Source of the DNA: Elasticomyces elasticus
Lineage: Eukaryota > Ascomycota > Dothideomycetes > Mycosphaerellales > Teratosphaeriaceae
NCBI GenBank assembly: GCA_035926095.1
Contig: JAVRQT010000002.1
Coordinates: 1,116,001 to 1,180,000, forward strand
Reading direction: 5' to 3'
DNA length: 64,000 nt
The notes under the pieces: model-generated
What the model saw: the letters and a program-made list of their open reading frames with translations, nothing else
The model's database searches: none
Told to the model about the DNA's origin: nothing
Part shown: piece after piece, positions 22,129 through 33,577 of the stretch
How positions within the stretch are numbered: position 1 is the first letter of the stretch
How the letters are laid out: the number at the start of each line of letters is the position of its first letter
Program-made: the position numbers and the translations under genes

Positions 22129-24046
22129 ATGGAAGCGCACCTTCTGGACTCTGCGGCACTTGCGAGAAGGCAAAGCACTCTCTCCAGCTCGGCTTATTCA
22201 ACCTCATCAAGTTCGTCACCTGGCCTCACCACAGATGCGGCGATCACGCCAGACAGCGAGAATGATACGGATTCGACGCTAGTGCCGAAGATCGAGGAGC
22301 TGGACGATGTGTCTCTGGACGAGGTAGAGGACACCAAAACAGCAGTATCGTCGGGCGATGTTTCCTTACCCGCCCCAAACAGGCGTGGCCGGCCTAGGAA
22401 AGGTACCCTAGCCGAGCAGAAGAAGACCTCCCACTCACGGTCAAAGACAGGATGTGGGACTTGTCGACGTCGGGTACGTTGTCCCTGAGTAACACCCCCT
22501 GGTTTGTCAGAGACATCTGCTGACGGGCTATACTCACCATCGTTCAGAAGAAAAAGTGGTACGTAAAGTAATGGCTTTTACCCTTTGACGCCGCTTGGAT
22601 AGCCTCTCCGTGCCGCCGAAAACGTACGCCCTGCTGTCGCCAGTTATCCGTATATGGGGCTACACCGCTGAGCTGGCATCGTCTCGCATGCGTCTTGCAC
22701 CCAGGATTGAAGCGCTGACTCTTACCCTTTTCTCCTTTAGTGACGAGGCCAAGCCATTCTGCACTGGTTGTCTAAAGAATAACGTCGTGTGTGATGGCTA
22801 TATTCCCAGACAACCTTGGCGGGCTGGCAAGTCGAAAGCACCCACTATCAAGAACTCCCTACCAATGCTGGTGGAAGGCGTAAATGGCACAGTCGACCAG
22901 ATGTTCTTCCACCACTTCACTACGCATGTCGGCAAAGTCCTCTCGCTCACGGATTCGCACAATCCTTTCCTGGAAATCATCGTCCCAATGGCCATGGGAC
23001 ACGAAGGTCTGATGCACAGCCTCCTGTACCTATCAGGCTCGTGTCTAATGGCCAACGAGTCCAAACCCAACACCGAATGGGAAGAGCGGCAGGAGCACCA
23101 CAGCAGTAGAGCGATGCGGCTACTACAGGAGGATCTCTCAGAACCAGCTGGCGCAGACGATACTACTGTCGCTTCTATAGGTGACCCTTCGATTGCCCAG
23201 ACTTTACTGCTTTGTCTGCAGACCGTTTGTGCCGGAGACATTTCAGGATCCTATCGCTTCCATCTCAATGCGATGAAGCACATGCTCACACAGCACGCGT
23301 CGGCGGTACCTAACGATCAACTTCGACGGTTCATCCTCGAGTTTCTTCTGTATGATGAACACAGTAGCTCGATCACTAGCCTTGACAACCCGCTCGATCA
23401 GCGCAGCACCGATCTGATGGCGGAATTCAAACTTCCCGAATTCATGATACAGCCACAAGCGGGTGTACTTCTTGGTGTGATGGATGGCTTGTTCGGTTTC
23501 ATCAGCCGGATCAGGAGCATCCGCGACCTCATCCGTCACCGCCGAGCGCAGAGTGTCGGCCGTTGGTGGGATGCGGACGTAATCGACGCCGCTTTTGCCA
23601 TAGATGATGCTCTCCGAGCTTGGAAGTGCGTATATCCGCCCGAGAGTCCTCGTTATGCGCCTAGCTTGTTGTATCGACAATGCACGTGGCTTTATCTGCA
23701 TAGAACGATTCAATTGTCTATACCGAGTCCGACATTCAAGCAAGCCGTCGATCAAGGGCTGGAGTACCTACGTATGCTTCCATGGGATACAGACGATGGT
23801 TCCACGCAGTCGATCTTATTGATGCCGCTGTTCCTGCTGGGGTGCGCTGCATTCGAGCCTGAACAGCGGCCCGAAATCAGCGAGGCGTTTCAGCGCCTGC
23901 AAAAGTGGTCGAGCCTTGGTAACATACGGTATGCTCGTGAAATTGTGGAGCAGGTGTGGCAGATGATGGACGAGGGTCGGGAAGAAGAGACGTGGGATTG
24001 GGAGACGATCATAGCGAAGCGCGGTTGGGACTTTCTCGTCGTTTGA
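22129..24046 (+). CDS. Zn2Cys6 transcription factor with fungal-specific regulatory domain, about 553 aa, two introns and an 11-nt exon
   Basis: Exons are 22129-22473, 22548-22558 (11 nt) and 22741-24046; the introns are 74 and 182 nt. Splicing rebuilds the zinc cluster CGTCRRRKKKCDEAKPFCTGC then LKNNVVCDGY, with spacing C-x2-C-x6-C-x6-C-x2-C-x6-C. The 11-nt exon encodes KKK plus two bases of the third Cys codon. The N-terminal region is Ser/Thr-rich with acidic patches and an AT-hook-like RRGRPRK before the finger. After it, FFHHFTTHVGKVLSLTD and the following helical region match the fungal-specific TF domain type 2. The start is uncertain: an upstream intron (21972-22039) may lie in the leader or follow an ATGATG mini-exon. 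Targets unknown. Confidence 0.85.
22474..22547 (+). repeat. Introner-like intron B (first coding intron of the Zn2Cys6 gene)
   Basis: This 74-nt intron shares its start (GTACGTTG), the 16-nt core GAGACATCTGCTGACG at 22510-22525 and a trailing TATACTC with intron A. The two also align gapped over most of their length. Such near-copies within one gene are unusual for ordinary introns. Confidence 0.7.
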
Positions 24047-24867
24047 GAGTTGTTCTTTGTATGGTAATGGGCGATGAGACACGATCGGTGTGGAGCTGCT
24101 CTTCATGGCGTTGCTGGAACGAATTGTGCTTGCTGGTATATGCAAGACTTGGGCTCGGCTTGGGTGCCTTTGCATTGCATCGCGATAAACACCGCTGGCA
24201 TCTCAACTGCATGAGAGGGAATGGCTATGCTGTCTTGTGGTTGGCATCTGCACCTTCGGGCTCGAAGTGCACCTCAACTCTCAACGACAGCTGTAGTGCC
24301 ACATAATGGACCAAGCTGTATGGAATCCGCTTGAGTAACTGATCCGCAGGCCTGAAATTGCAGTCTTTCCGGACACATTTCAAGTCACCATCGACTACAG
24401 CGGCATCGTCGGCAGGGAAGGCTGTGCAGTGCTGCTACATCCCAAGAGTTCCACGGTACCTCATTTGATTCGCACCGAGGACCGTAAGTTTCGTCTACAT
24501 CGTCAAACCAATTGTTTCCACCGTTCAGAGTGGCAAACCGGTGTTGTCTTGTCGCACATTGGACGGGATCGAGAATCCATGAAGCAGCCTTGCCTTTGAT
24601 TTCGTTGTACACCTTCTCGCCTCTTTTTGGGTTTGCCTTGCGACAGCCGTTGCCTTCGAAGGGCCCTCCCGCCGCGTCCCCACTTTGTCGTCATCCTCCC
24701 AACTTGAGACAGCAAGACAGTCGAAACAAGTTCAAGCATTAGAGAACTCGACAAACAACGACCAACGACGACCGACACAGAATCACTGCGCGACCACGGG
24801 ACGTCGCGGCTTGAGCACCTGAGCGCAGGCAGGCAATAACCGGTCTGGCAGACCGCCGACCGACACC
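24047..24867. other. Intergenic, tandem genes
   Basis: About 820 bp between the Zn2Cys6 gene and the DUF3824 gene. No supported gene. The final 150 bp contain AACGACCAACGACG-like repeats typical of a 5' leader. Confidence 0.45.
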
Positions 24868-27800
24868 ATGTCTATACGCAACGAGCGAGTGGTCTATCGC
24901 GAGCGCGACATCGAGCGTGACCGTGACAGCGACCGGGCGACCCAATACGAGGCGCCGAGACGGACCTACACGACAGTGAAGCGGTATCAGGTCCCGGAAG
25001 CTTCGCGCTCACTGTTCAACGGCGAAGACAGAGTCGAAGAGGACAAGCAGATTGTCATCCGACGAGAGCGCCGAGAACCTTCGCCACCAAGAGAAGAAGT
25101 GAAATACCGAGTCAAGGAGCGTGTCATAGAGCACGAACAGCCGCGCGAGGAGGTGGACTACAGGTTTACCGAGCGCATCCGCGAGCGCGATCGTGAGCCA
25201 CTGTCACCACAGCGTCGAGATATTGCATACCGAGTCATCGAACGTGACAGCGACCATGACCGGCATTCTACCGCCCGGAGCGAGTTTCGAGTGGTTGAGC
25301 GCGAGAGAGAAATCGTGCGTGCGCCATCACCGCCGCCTCTTGAACAGGAGCGTGTTCGCGAGTATCGTTTCGAGCGCGAGCGTGACTTCTCACCGCCACG
25401 AAGGCGTGAGGTGCGCGAGCAGCCTTACGACGTGGAGAAGTACAGCAAAAGCACAGAGTACTACTCTCAGCCGCAACCTCAACCGCAGCCGATCATTATA
25501 CGGGAAGCTGCACCGCAGCCCATCATCATCCGTGAGGAGAGGCGGGAGCCTATAATAATCCGCGAAGAGCGCCGCGAGCCGCAGTATGAGTTCATCGAAC
25601 GCGAGGAGGTGAGAGATGAGACGCGGTCTCTGGTGCGTCGCGAAGAGCCACCTGCGCCCTCGATACATGCACCTTCGGTACATGCGCCGTCGGTACATCC
25701 ATCCATTCATCGCACGGCATCATCTCACACAGAAAAGCCGGAAGAGGAGAATTACTTCTACGAGCGTCGCGTTATTGAGCGTGCTCCGAGACGCCGTGAT
25801 GACAGCTACGATGATCGGAGGAGTGAGGTGCGGCCACGAGATAGCGCTTCTCAGTACAGCAGCGATGACAGCTACGAGTACATTCGTAAGGAGAGAGTTC
25901 GTGAAGACAGCCGAAGTCGTTCTGGTTCGCCACACCACAGGCGTCACCTGGCGGAAGGCGCCATTGCTGGTATTGGTGCTGCGGAACTTTTTAGACATCA
26001 CAAGAAGAGTCAGGGTGAGGATGTTGGTGGCCGTGCCAAGTCAGCTGTTGCTGGTGCAGCAGTCGGTGCGATTGGCGCCGAAGCTGTCAGCCGTGTGAGG
26101 GCCTACTCGCGCAGACGTAAGTCGCGGAGCCGTTCGCGCAGCAGTTCATACGACGACAGACGAGACCGACGGGATCGCAGGAAGAAGCGTTCGAGATCAC
26201 GGTCCAAGTCACGGTCCAAGTCATTATCACGCACTCAACAGCTTGGCGCACTCGCTGCTGTGACTGCCGTAGGTGCACTTGCTGGCTATGCGTTGAAGAA
26301 CAAGGGCAAGAATAAGGAGACCATCATCGTGAAAGACGAAGCGCCGCGCCGGAGCAGGTCACGAAGACGACGAGCGAGTGTAGATAGCTACGGCACCGAG
26401 AACACAATGCTATCTGACGGAGGCGGCAGGGCGCTTGACCCCGAGCACCGCAACCGCCGGATGGCACAAGCTGGTTTGGCATCTGCGGCGGCAGCTGGTA
26501 TATGGGACAGAGTCCGGTCGAAGAGCCGAGGTGGCCGTTCTCAAAGTAGAGTGAAGCAAGCAGTGCCAATTGTGGCGTCCGGTCTTGGTGGTGCAGCGCT
26601 AGCAGGTCTGTACGAGAAGAACAAGGCCTCGAAAGAAGCCAAGAAAGCTGCTATCATCGAGGATGAGATAGGAAGAGGAAGGCGACCCGCCTCTCGCAGG
26701 CGTAGCCGGTCAAGGAGTAGGTCCGTTCCTGCACCGTACCCTGCTGATGACAGGTATGTTGACGACCGAGGCTTGATAGCATACGGTCATGAGCCTATCT
26801 ACCCTGAGGAGCAGCGTCGCGGCTATTACAGCGACGAAGAGCCTGGCAATTATCGCCGTCGCCACCACGGTGGCAGTAGTAGCGGTAGTAGTCCAGACAC
26901 GCGGAGACGCCGCAGCCAAAGCCGAAGCCGGTCGCGTGGGCCTGGGATTGCTGGTGTGGGCGCTGCTGCTGGTGCCGCAGCTGTTGCAGCGCATGAGATT
27001 GGCAGGAGGAGGGAGCGTTCCCGGCAGCGTGAGGAAGTACACCATAAGAGTGAGTTACTTGGTTGAACCATTCATGGCACGTACTGACGAGATCTCCAGG
27101 ACGCGACTCCGATCCGTACCAGTACGGCCATGATCAGTACCCACTTGACAGCCCTACGCCGCAAGGTGGCGGCTATCTGCCCCCTCATCAGCAAGGCGCT
27201 TACGGCAACAACCCAGCTGACACATACTTCCCACCACCACCGACAGGCGACTATGCACGCGGCGAGCCAGCCCATGCCGACGCGCCGTATCCACAGTACA
27301 ATCCTGCAGACTACGCGCAAGCACCTCAGCAACCTTACCACCAGTCATATGGTGCCTACGGTGACAGCGAGGTGAACTTGGGAGCACCCAACGAAAATTA
27401 TAACGGCGATCCTCGGTATGCTGCTGCCACGCCTGATGCTACGCCGCACGAGGAGCGGAACAGGGGCAGAAATCCCGAAAATGTGAGTGCGCCCAATCAA
27501 GACGAGCAAGAGAATGCGGGTACGTCTCAAGTACCCGCATATTCCATCAACCCGGTACGGTATGCTAACCTGCGATAATGTAGATGGTGTAAGCACGCCA
27601 CGAAGAGAACGAAGCCAGAGTCGGGTGAGGTTCAATCTGGATGCGAACGAGACGAAAACGTTCTCGACCGAGGCTCCGCAGCGAGACAACGACGAGTGGC
27701 ATACGGATAGCGAATCACGCACTGACCGGAAGCATCGTCGTCACCGGCGTAGCGAAGACGATCGTGAGCGCGGAAGTGGGGGGCACCGCGGCTCTCATGA

Positions 27801-28026
27801 CAACGAGCATGATAGTGACTCCGACGGGACCGTCGAATTGCCGCAACGATTCGATGAGCATGGGAATCCAAAGCCAGATACTGACCCGGTAACGGAGAGC
27901 CTCACACAGCTACTGGGTGGCGCTGGGCTTGCAGGTCTGCTAGGTCATTTAGGCGGAGGCGCTAACGAGAGCAACGATAACAACGATACTGGGAGAAGCA
28001 GAAGGCGGCGCAGGCATAGGCATTAA
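24868..28026 (+). CDS. Large Arg/Ser/Glu-rich DUF3824-type protein, 1014 aa, two introns
   Basis: Exons are 24868-27049, 27100-27519 and 27584-28026. The introns of 50 and 64 nt have GTGAGT and GTACGT donors and TACTGAC and GCTAAC branch sites. The first 350 residues are highly charged with repeats around ERERD, REE and IIIREERREP. Next come Gly/Ala-rich helices (GAIAGIGAAELFRHHKKS, then AVAGAAVGAIGAEAVSRVRA) interleaved with RS-rich basic blocks. This alternation of glycine-zipper-like helices and RRRSRSRSR blocks marks the DUF3824 proteins of Pezizomycotina. The C-terminus is Pro/Tyr/Gln-rich and ends with a basic RRRRRHRH tail. Function is unknown; similar proteins are stress-linked or membrane-associated only by inference. 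Confidence 0.82.
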
Positions 28027-28239
28027 TTGCATTCGCAAGCAGACTAGCTGATGATTTGATGAGGTCCATAATGAGTCAAATGAAACACGAAACTACGTTG
28101 ACGATACATGCCAGAACATCGAGGTACGTTAACGTGCCAGACTTTTGCCTATCAATGCTACACAATTCCGGGTATATGTTGTCCACATTTCAGTACTCTC
28201 ACGACATTCACACGTTCGTTCAGCTTCGTGTCGGCGTGC

Positions 28240-29028
28240 TCATGAGCCGGCTCCGTTCGCCGCGGCCGCCTGTTCTGACTGCCGAATCACTTCTTGAATC
28301 CCCATCATGATCACTAGGCTCGTTAGTTCCAGCTTTGGACCAACATCACCAAACCACTCAAGGGTCCCCATCTGCTTCTTCAGACTACCCCAAAGAGCCC
28401 GAGTATAAATGAAGACCGCCAATATCACACCAGCATCGTCGACAAGCTTGAAGTGCTTGTAGCCAATTTTGCTCGCCCCAAGGTCTTTCCTATGAGTGCG
28501 CTTCCATCGATAGCGTTGTCCGTCGACCTCGAAACTGTAGATTTTCTGACTCCAGCCTCCGCACGTGGCTATAGGCCATGTCGCCTTGTCCGTGCAGTCC
28601 GGGTTGCCCAGCAAATATCGGATATCTTGCTTGAAGCAGTTGTTGCTGAGCTTGCAAGCAGCCACTATCTCGCCGTGGTCAGAGTCGGTGTGGATGTTGA
28701 CCTGAGGGCCATGCCAAAATGTGCGTTTATTCCGTACCCAGAGAATTGAACGGTCGTCTTGTTGGATTTCAAAAAGCTTCTCCGCCCAGATAGATGTGGC
28801 CATTATCTTATAGGTCTTGACAGCAGTACCCAGAGTGCCGGTGATGCTCAAACTGTCGTCTGTACTGACCCGGCCACTCTTCTTCATGTCGTTGGGTCTT
28901 GACGAGTATGAGGACGTATCATTCCATGCTGTTGTTGCTGATTGTGCGGATTTCTCATCATCGTTTAAATCGTTGTAGAGCGGCGGTCGATCCAGAGGCT
29001 GACCGTTGCCGCGCAAAGTGTCAAGCAT
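28240..29028 (-). CDS. Tubby C-terminal-like (LURP/DUF6593-type) protein, 262 aa, single exon
   Basis: An intact frame starts at an ATG at 29028. The first 65 residues are polar and disordered. The rest alternates beta strands: WAEKLFEIQQDDRSILWVRN, GPQVNIHTDSDHGEIVAACK, a Trp/Gly motif WSQKIYSFEVDGQRYRWKRTH, and LGASKIGYKHFKLVD. Such strand order with a late hydrophobic helix (LELTSLVIMMGIQEVIR) matches the tubby-like beta-barrel families common in fungi and plants. These often bind phospholipids or scramble them, but no catalytic residues are known. The C-terminal EQAAAANGAGS is low complexity. Family call is moderate; function unknown. It converges with the DUF3824 gene. Confidence 0.7.
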   Translation of the reverse strand: MLDTLRGNGQPLDRPPLYNDLNDDEKSAQSATTAWNDTSSYSSRPNDMKKSGRVSTDDSLSITGTLGTAVKTYKIMATSIWAEKLFEIQQDDRSILWVRNKRTFWHGPQVNIHTDSDHGEIVAACKLSNNCFKQDIRYLLGNPDCTDKATWPIATCGGWSQKIYSFEVDGQRYRWKRTHRKDLGASKIGYKHFKLVDDAGVILAVFIYTRALWGSLKKQMGTLEWFGDVGPKLELTSLVIMMGIQEVIRQSEQAAAANGAGS

Positions 29029-30010
29029 TCTGCCTATTCGTGGTTTGGTATAGATGTTCAGTCAAGGTATGATATGAGCTAGAGGCTGGATGTTGGAAAG
29101 TAGCAAAGGTGAAATTGTGAGAAGTGTATAGAGCCAGTACTTGTCAAAACTAACATGGCCTTGTCCTACTATATGCCACCGTTCCATCGTTCCGCGGTGG
29201 TCTGAGCAAGGCGCAGTGCAGTGGGTGCATGTGATGTCGATCGGCGTGATTTTGATCGGCTGAGGCTCGGAGCGCGGCGTTCGACCAGATTGAGTCTAGG
29301 CAGACGTATGCCAAGCATAATAAGAATTCTGTTATACGCGTTTTGAGGTCAAGGTCGTTCGTGAGTCGTGCTCGAACCAAGTGGTTTCGACGAGGAAAGG
29401 TCTGTCTTGTTACGCCTCTTTACATCCTGTAACCACATTCAGCCAGCACGCGATACATAACCTGTTGACTCATGAATTCGGTCGCCAAGCTTGCAACATA
29501 ATGACTCAGATCGACTCATGTTCACCATTCAACAGATGATATCGCAGAGACGGCATACTTGTTGGTGCGACGCAATGGTGAGCTGGTGGCGCAAAGAACA
29601 GGAAAGTTTTGGCTAGGTCGGAGAACGCAGAAAACAACTGAAAGCGGCGGCCAGTACTTACCTCAACCAAGCCATCAGAGGTTGACAACCAAGGCACAGA
29701 CAGTATGGTCTGTCCTCGAAGACAGCACACAGCGTCGGTTGACGTCCTGTGGCATGATGCACGTCGCGCAATGCGAGCAGCTCCACTCCCGTGAAGGAGG
29801 GTCAGAAGGTGTGTTCAGAGAGCTTGCGTTGTCTATGGACGACTGCAGAGCATCTCTCAGCTACCACGCTGGATGGGTATAGTATCATTCGCTCATGCCT
29901 AACCCATCGTTTTGCCGGCAACTCCATGCTCTTGCAGCCGTGGCAGTGAGCCCGGACTCTTGTTGCTGTTGTACCACATTCTGTGGGCCATCTTTCTCGT
30001 GATGCTTCGT
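29029..30010. other. Intergenic region of about 980 bp
   Basis: It lies upstream of the tubby-like gene and downstream of the ribosomal protein gene, both on the minus strand. Short frames on both strands show no coding signs. No tRNA-like box A/box B pair was noticed. Confidence 0.45.
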
Positions 30011-30630
30011 TTATGCAACGAGCTGCACAACACCACCTGCCTCCTTGATCTTGCGCTCGGCATCCTTGCTGAAGTAGCGAGCGCGAACGATGAGCGGGAT
30101 CTCAGGGATGCGACCCTTGCCGAGAACCTTGCTGTAACCGAGGGGAAGGAGGTCGATGACAGGTGCGGTGTCAGAGGAGCCCTTGTTGGCGAGGTACTTC
30201 TCGCGTGTCTCGAGCGGGACGAGGGACCAGAGCTATTCAACCTCACTGTCAGCACTCAATTCGTCTCGCTTCATCTCAAGCGCGCGACTGACCTTGTCGA
30301 GGTTGATGACGGGCTTCCAGAATCCGTTCTGCATCTTGTGGAAGTACCTCATTCCGACCTTTCCGAAATAACCCGGATGGTACTTGTCCATGTTGGTTCG
30401 GTGGTGATGCTGTCCACCGGCGAGACCACGACCACCTGGATGCTTCCTGTGCTTGCCGACACGACCGTGACCGGCCGAGACGTGGCCGCGACTGTGAGTG
30501 AGGTGTTAGTTTCTGGATTGTTGTGCTGCGAATCGTATCGCTGAGTCTGCGCATTGTCTTCGCCGTTGCCATGGTCGGCTGTGTTGGGAGTAACATACTG
30601 CTTGCGGGTCTTGGTTGCGCGAGTAGGCAT
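30011..30630 (-). CDS. RPL28: Cytosolic 60S ribosomal protein uL15 (L28/L27a), 150 aa, two introns
   Basis: Exon 1 is 30630-30599 (32 nt), exon 2 is 30491-30293 and exon 3 is 30232-30011. Intron 1 (107 nt) lies right after codon 10, a position typical of ribosomal-protein genes; intron 2 is 60 nt. Splicing gives MPTRATKTRKHRGHVSAGHG, then GKHRKHPGGRGLAGGQHHHR, the basic Gly/His-rich hallmark of uL15, then MDKYHPGYFGKVGMRYFH and a C-terminus ending AGGVVQLVA. Length equals the family norm (about 149). It is a core large-subunit protein near the exit-tunnel and central protuberance. The gene sits 175 bp from the CIA84 stop on the same strand. Confidence 0.96.
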
Positions 30631-30805
30631 TGTGTTGGTGTTGATGCGACAATGCTAATGTCTGAACTGAAGTCTCGATGTCGAAATTCGAGATGCGCAC
30701 TACGGCAAGAGCCGCTAGTGGGGGAGAAACGCCAAGACAAACGATGCTGAAAGTTGGTGCAATGATGTACATTTGTGCTGTTTACAATCGCTAAATACTG
30801 CGTCG

Positions 30806-33358
30806 TCAAGGCGTCACGCTCCGATCAATGCCAAATGCCCTCATACCATCCTCTGCCTCTTCCACACCAAACGCCTCGAGCTCAGCCCAGGCCTTCGCAT
30901 ACTTTCCCTTTGCCCACTGCTCAACATATCCCTGCTTCTCCATGCCCGAAGAGCCCATAAACAGACTGCCCAGCACAAAAGCACCTACCTCGACCTCGCC
31001 CTTCCTGTTCGCTTCGTCCAACACATTGATCGCATGTTCGCTGTCCCCGTTTCCAGCCAGCGCAGCGACATATGAAGCCCACATCGTCGAGTCAAGCTCC
31101 ACATTCATCTTGCGAAGCCTGCCCCAAATCTCATTGGCTTTCAAATCACCGAAAGGCGAGCGCTCGCAAGCACGAAGAGTAATGTGAATGCTATTATAGC
31201 TTGGACCCTCCTTGCTCGCTACGATGTCATCCCAAAACTGCAACGCCTTCCTCGGTCGACTGCATGATGTGTATGCGATGATTAGAGCATTACGCAACCG
31301 TGTGTTGAGGTTGATGTTGAAGTCGAGCTTCAACTGGTTGTGCACGACCTCCAGACTTTCTAGGTCATGGCGTTTGGCCGTGCCCAGGAAAGCCGTGATG
31401 TAGGTGTCGGGTGTCGGCATGGTATCAGTACGCGAGTGGCTCCGCATGTGGTTGAAAACATGCACAGCCATGTCCGGTCGGTCGCGCTCGAAGAAGCTTG
31501 TCATGAGCTCTGTCCGTGGTCCTCGAGGCAGCTCGTCAAAGACGTTGCGAATGATGGTATATGCATCCCAGGAGCGAGCAACAGGCGTATTATTGTTTAG
31601 GCAGTATGCAACAATCGCATCGCGGACAGCGGTGCGCTCGGTAGATGAGTAGTGATATGCATGGGTGTTGAGCAGGTCAATCACGTCGTGGAGTTCGTCG
31701 CGGTCGAGGTGTAACAGACTCAAGGTAGCAACCGTTAGTGGCTCGAAGCGTGCTCGGCGATCAGAGAGGTCAGCTGCAATGTTCATGACGGTGTCGAAGT
31801 CGTGTCGTTTGCTGGAGCAAAGAGCTACGATGAGCTTGTTCACAGTAGGGACATCCTCGTCAGTCGACATTTCCATGGACTGCAGGTTCTTGTATGCGAT
31901 CAAAGCCCCGTCAATATCCTTGACTCGGAGCCTGTATGCCATCTGCAGTACACATGTTTTAGCATCAGGCTCGATGCCGCGCTCGCGGCCAAGCGCAATG
32001 AAGCGCTCGGCCATGTACGGATCGTCCTTTGAATTGGCGTACTCCACCAATGCGTTGATAGTGGCCGCATTGGGCCTGCGCCAAAGATCCTCGTTCTTGA
32101 TAGCTTCATTGGACTGCTCCATAACGTCGAGCATGCGACCTATTTCATCCACTCCCTTGCCTGTACCGGCTGCCCATACGAAGATCGCATCCCACACGAG
32201 TTTTACAGGTGTCGTTTGCATCAGAGCTCGCACGATGCTGTGACCCAGCTCCAGCTGTTCTTCCATCATGCACCATTGCAAGGTATTGCCGATAACTTCT
32301 GCGGCCTTTCTGTTGGCGTTAGGAGGTCGAGTAGATCCGACAAGACGCTTGTGGAATTCGCGCCACCAGTGTTTGATGCCATCAATGTCGGACCTCGCAA
32401 TGCTGTAGCGCAGCATGACCATTGGGATTGGTATGGTGATATCGTCAAACAACCCCTTCGCACGGATCAGCTCGAGCGTGCGCGAGACCTCGTTCTCCTT
32501 GTTCTGAAGGGCCCAGGCCCTAAGCACTATAGTCCACAACCTACGACGAAAAGCTAGACCTGACACCTCGCCTTCTGCATCTTGCTCCGTGGCTGGAGCC
32601 TGAACTACATCAGTCTCGACTGCATGCTCCAGGGTGAGTGATGCAGGCCCAGGGTGCTGGTCTAAACCTCGCCGATCCTCAAATTCAAGCAAGACATCCT
32701 GCGCCGTAGATGCCGAGCCCGAGGCACAAAGCTGCATCATGTAAGCCGTTGTTACCGTCTTGTCCTCCTCAATGAGTCCAAGCTTGAGTTTGTTGTATAG
32801 CATGCGAGCTAGCATGACATGATCAGGAGATGACTGCTTTCCAGTCTTCTTGAGAGCTGTCGCTGCTTTCCACAGGACACGGTTGGACAGAAATGCTCGC
32901 TCTCCTAGTTCTCCTTCGCCTTCAGTGACCGGCAAACAATATCGTAAGCTCTGCAAGACTAATTTGGCTTGATTGTCCTCGATAACCTGTGTTGCCGAAA
33001 ATTTGGCCTCAAAGAAGTCCGTGACAGCCTTCGCCACATCTTCGCGCGACGGGAGTCGAGCCCGCAATCTCGTCAATCGTTCCAGCTGCATCATCGTCTC
33101 CAGACCAGGATCCATGTCCGCCTCCTTCGTCTCTCGCTTTTGCTTGCGGAACATGTTCATATTGAAGAAGCCTCTTCTTTGCTCCAATCGCACGTTGCTA
33201 ATAGGCTGTCGCCCATTCTGTCTCTGTACGCTATATCCATGTCCTTCGCACTCGGTTGCAGTGCTGTATGCTCGTCTTCGCAGACATCCTCGATGCACAA
33301 TCGGCTCATTGGCGAGCAGTCTTCGGAAGACCTGGCGCGTTAGGTGGGAAGAAGGCAT
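30806..33358 (-). CDS. cia84: Complex I intermediate-associated protein CIA84 (mitochondrial PPR-type assembly factor), 850 aa
   Basis: Single exon. A longer frame extends upstream from a non-ATG region; the ATG at 33358 gives MPSSHLTRQVFRRLLANEP, a basic mitochondrial presequence in the typical place. Next come FFNMNMFRKQKRETKEADMD and PGLETMMQLERLTRLRARLP, a layout I associate with fungal CIA84. The remainder is all-helical with loose pentatricopeptide-like pairs (for example TINALVEYANSKDDPYMAERF). CIA84 binds the membrane-arm intermediate of respiratory complex I during assembly in Neurospora and is not part of the mature enzyme. It is divergent from mitoribosomal bS18m over 219 bp. The family call rests on pattern memory, not a search. 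Confidence 0.78.
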   Translation of the reverse strand: MPSSHLTRQVFRRLLANEPIVHRGCLRRRAYSTATECEGHGYSVQRQNGRQPISNVRLEQRRGFFNMNMFRKQKRETKEADMDPGLETMMQLERLTRLRARLPSREDVAKAVTDFFEAKFSATQVIEDNQAKLVLQSLRYCLPVTEGEGELGERAFLSNRVLWKAATALKKTGKQSSPDHVMLARMLYNKLKLGLIEEDKTVTTAYMMQLCASGSASTAQDVLLEFEDRRGLDQHPGPASLTLEHAVETDVVQAPATEQDAEGEVSGLAFRRRLWTIVLRAWALQNKENEVSRTLELIRAKGLFDDITIPIPMVMLRYSIARSDIDGIKHWWREFHKRLVGSTRPPNANRKAAEVIGNTLQWCMMEEQLELGHSIVRALMQTTPVKLVWDAIFVWAAGTGKGVDEIGRMLDVMEQSNEAIKNEDLWRRPNAATINALVEYANSKDDPYMAERFIALGRERGIEPDAKTCVLQMAYRLRVKDIDGALIAYKNLQSMEMSTDEDVPTVNKLIVALCSSKRHDFDTVMNIAADLSDRRARFEPLTVATLSLLHLDRDELHDVIDLLNTHAYHYSSTERTAVRDAIVAYCLNNNTPVARSWDAYTIIRNVFDELPRGPRTELMTSFFERDRPDMAVHVFNHMRSHSRTDTMPTPDTYITAFLGTAKRHDLESLEVVHNQLKLDFNINLNTRLRNALIIAYTSCSRPRKALQFWDDIVASKEGPSYNSIHITLRACERSPFGDLKANEIWGRLRKMNVELDSTMWASYVAALAGNGDSEHAINVLDEANRKGEVEVGAFVLGSLFMGSSGMEKQGYVEQWAKGKYAKAWAELEAFGVEEAEDGMRAFGIDRSVTP

Positions 33359-33577
33359 GCTGAAGGGCAGCTTAGTATGAACAAAACATGTTATAGTACA
33401 GCAAGGACAGCATGGAGTATGTACAGGTGAGAAAGATAGGGACAATAACGAGTTGGTTGTCGCTGGGGTCGAGCATTGGAACGCGATGTCAGTGCGGACA
33501 AGCATCGACACTCCCGAAGCTTCACCAACTCTCCTTGTCCATCATCTGCAGTACCACACTCAACACTTCGTCCAGCT

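Noticed and set aside
18462..24046. Amine oxidase plus Zn2Cys6 regulator, with the MDR reductase, as a metabolic gene cluster
   Set aside because: No core biosynthetic enzyme, transporter or P450 is nearby, and the reductase is 38 kb away. Neighbourhood alone is weak evidence.
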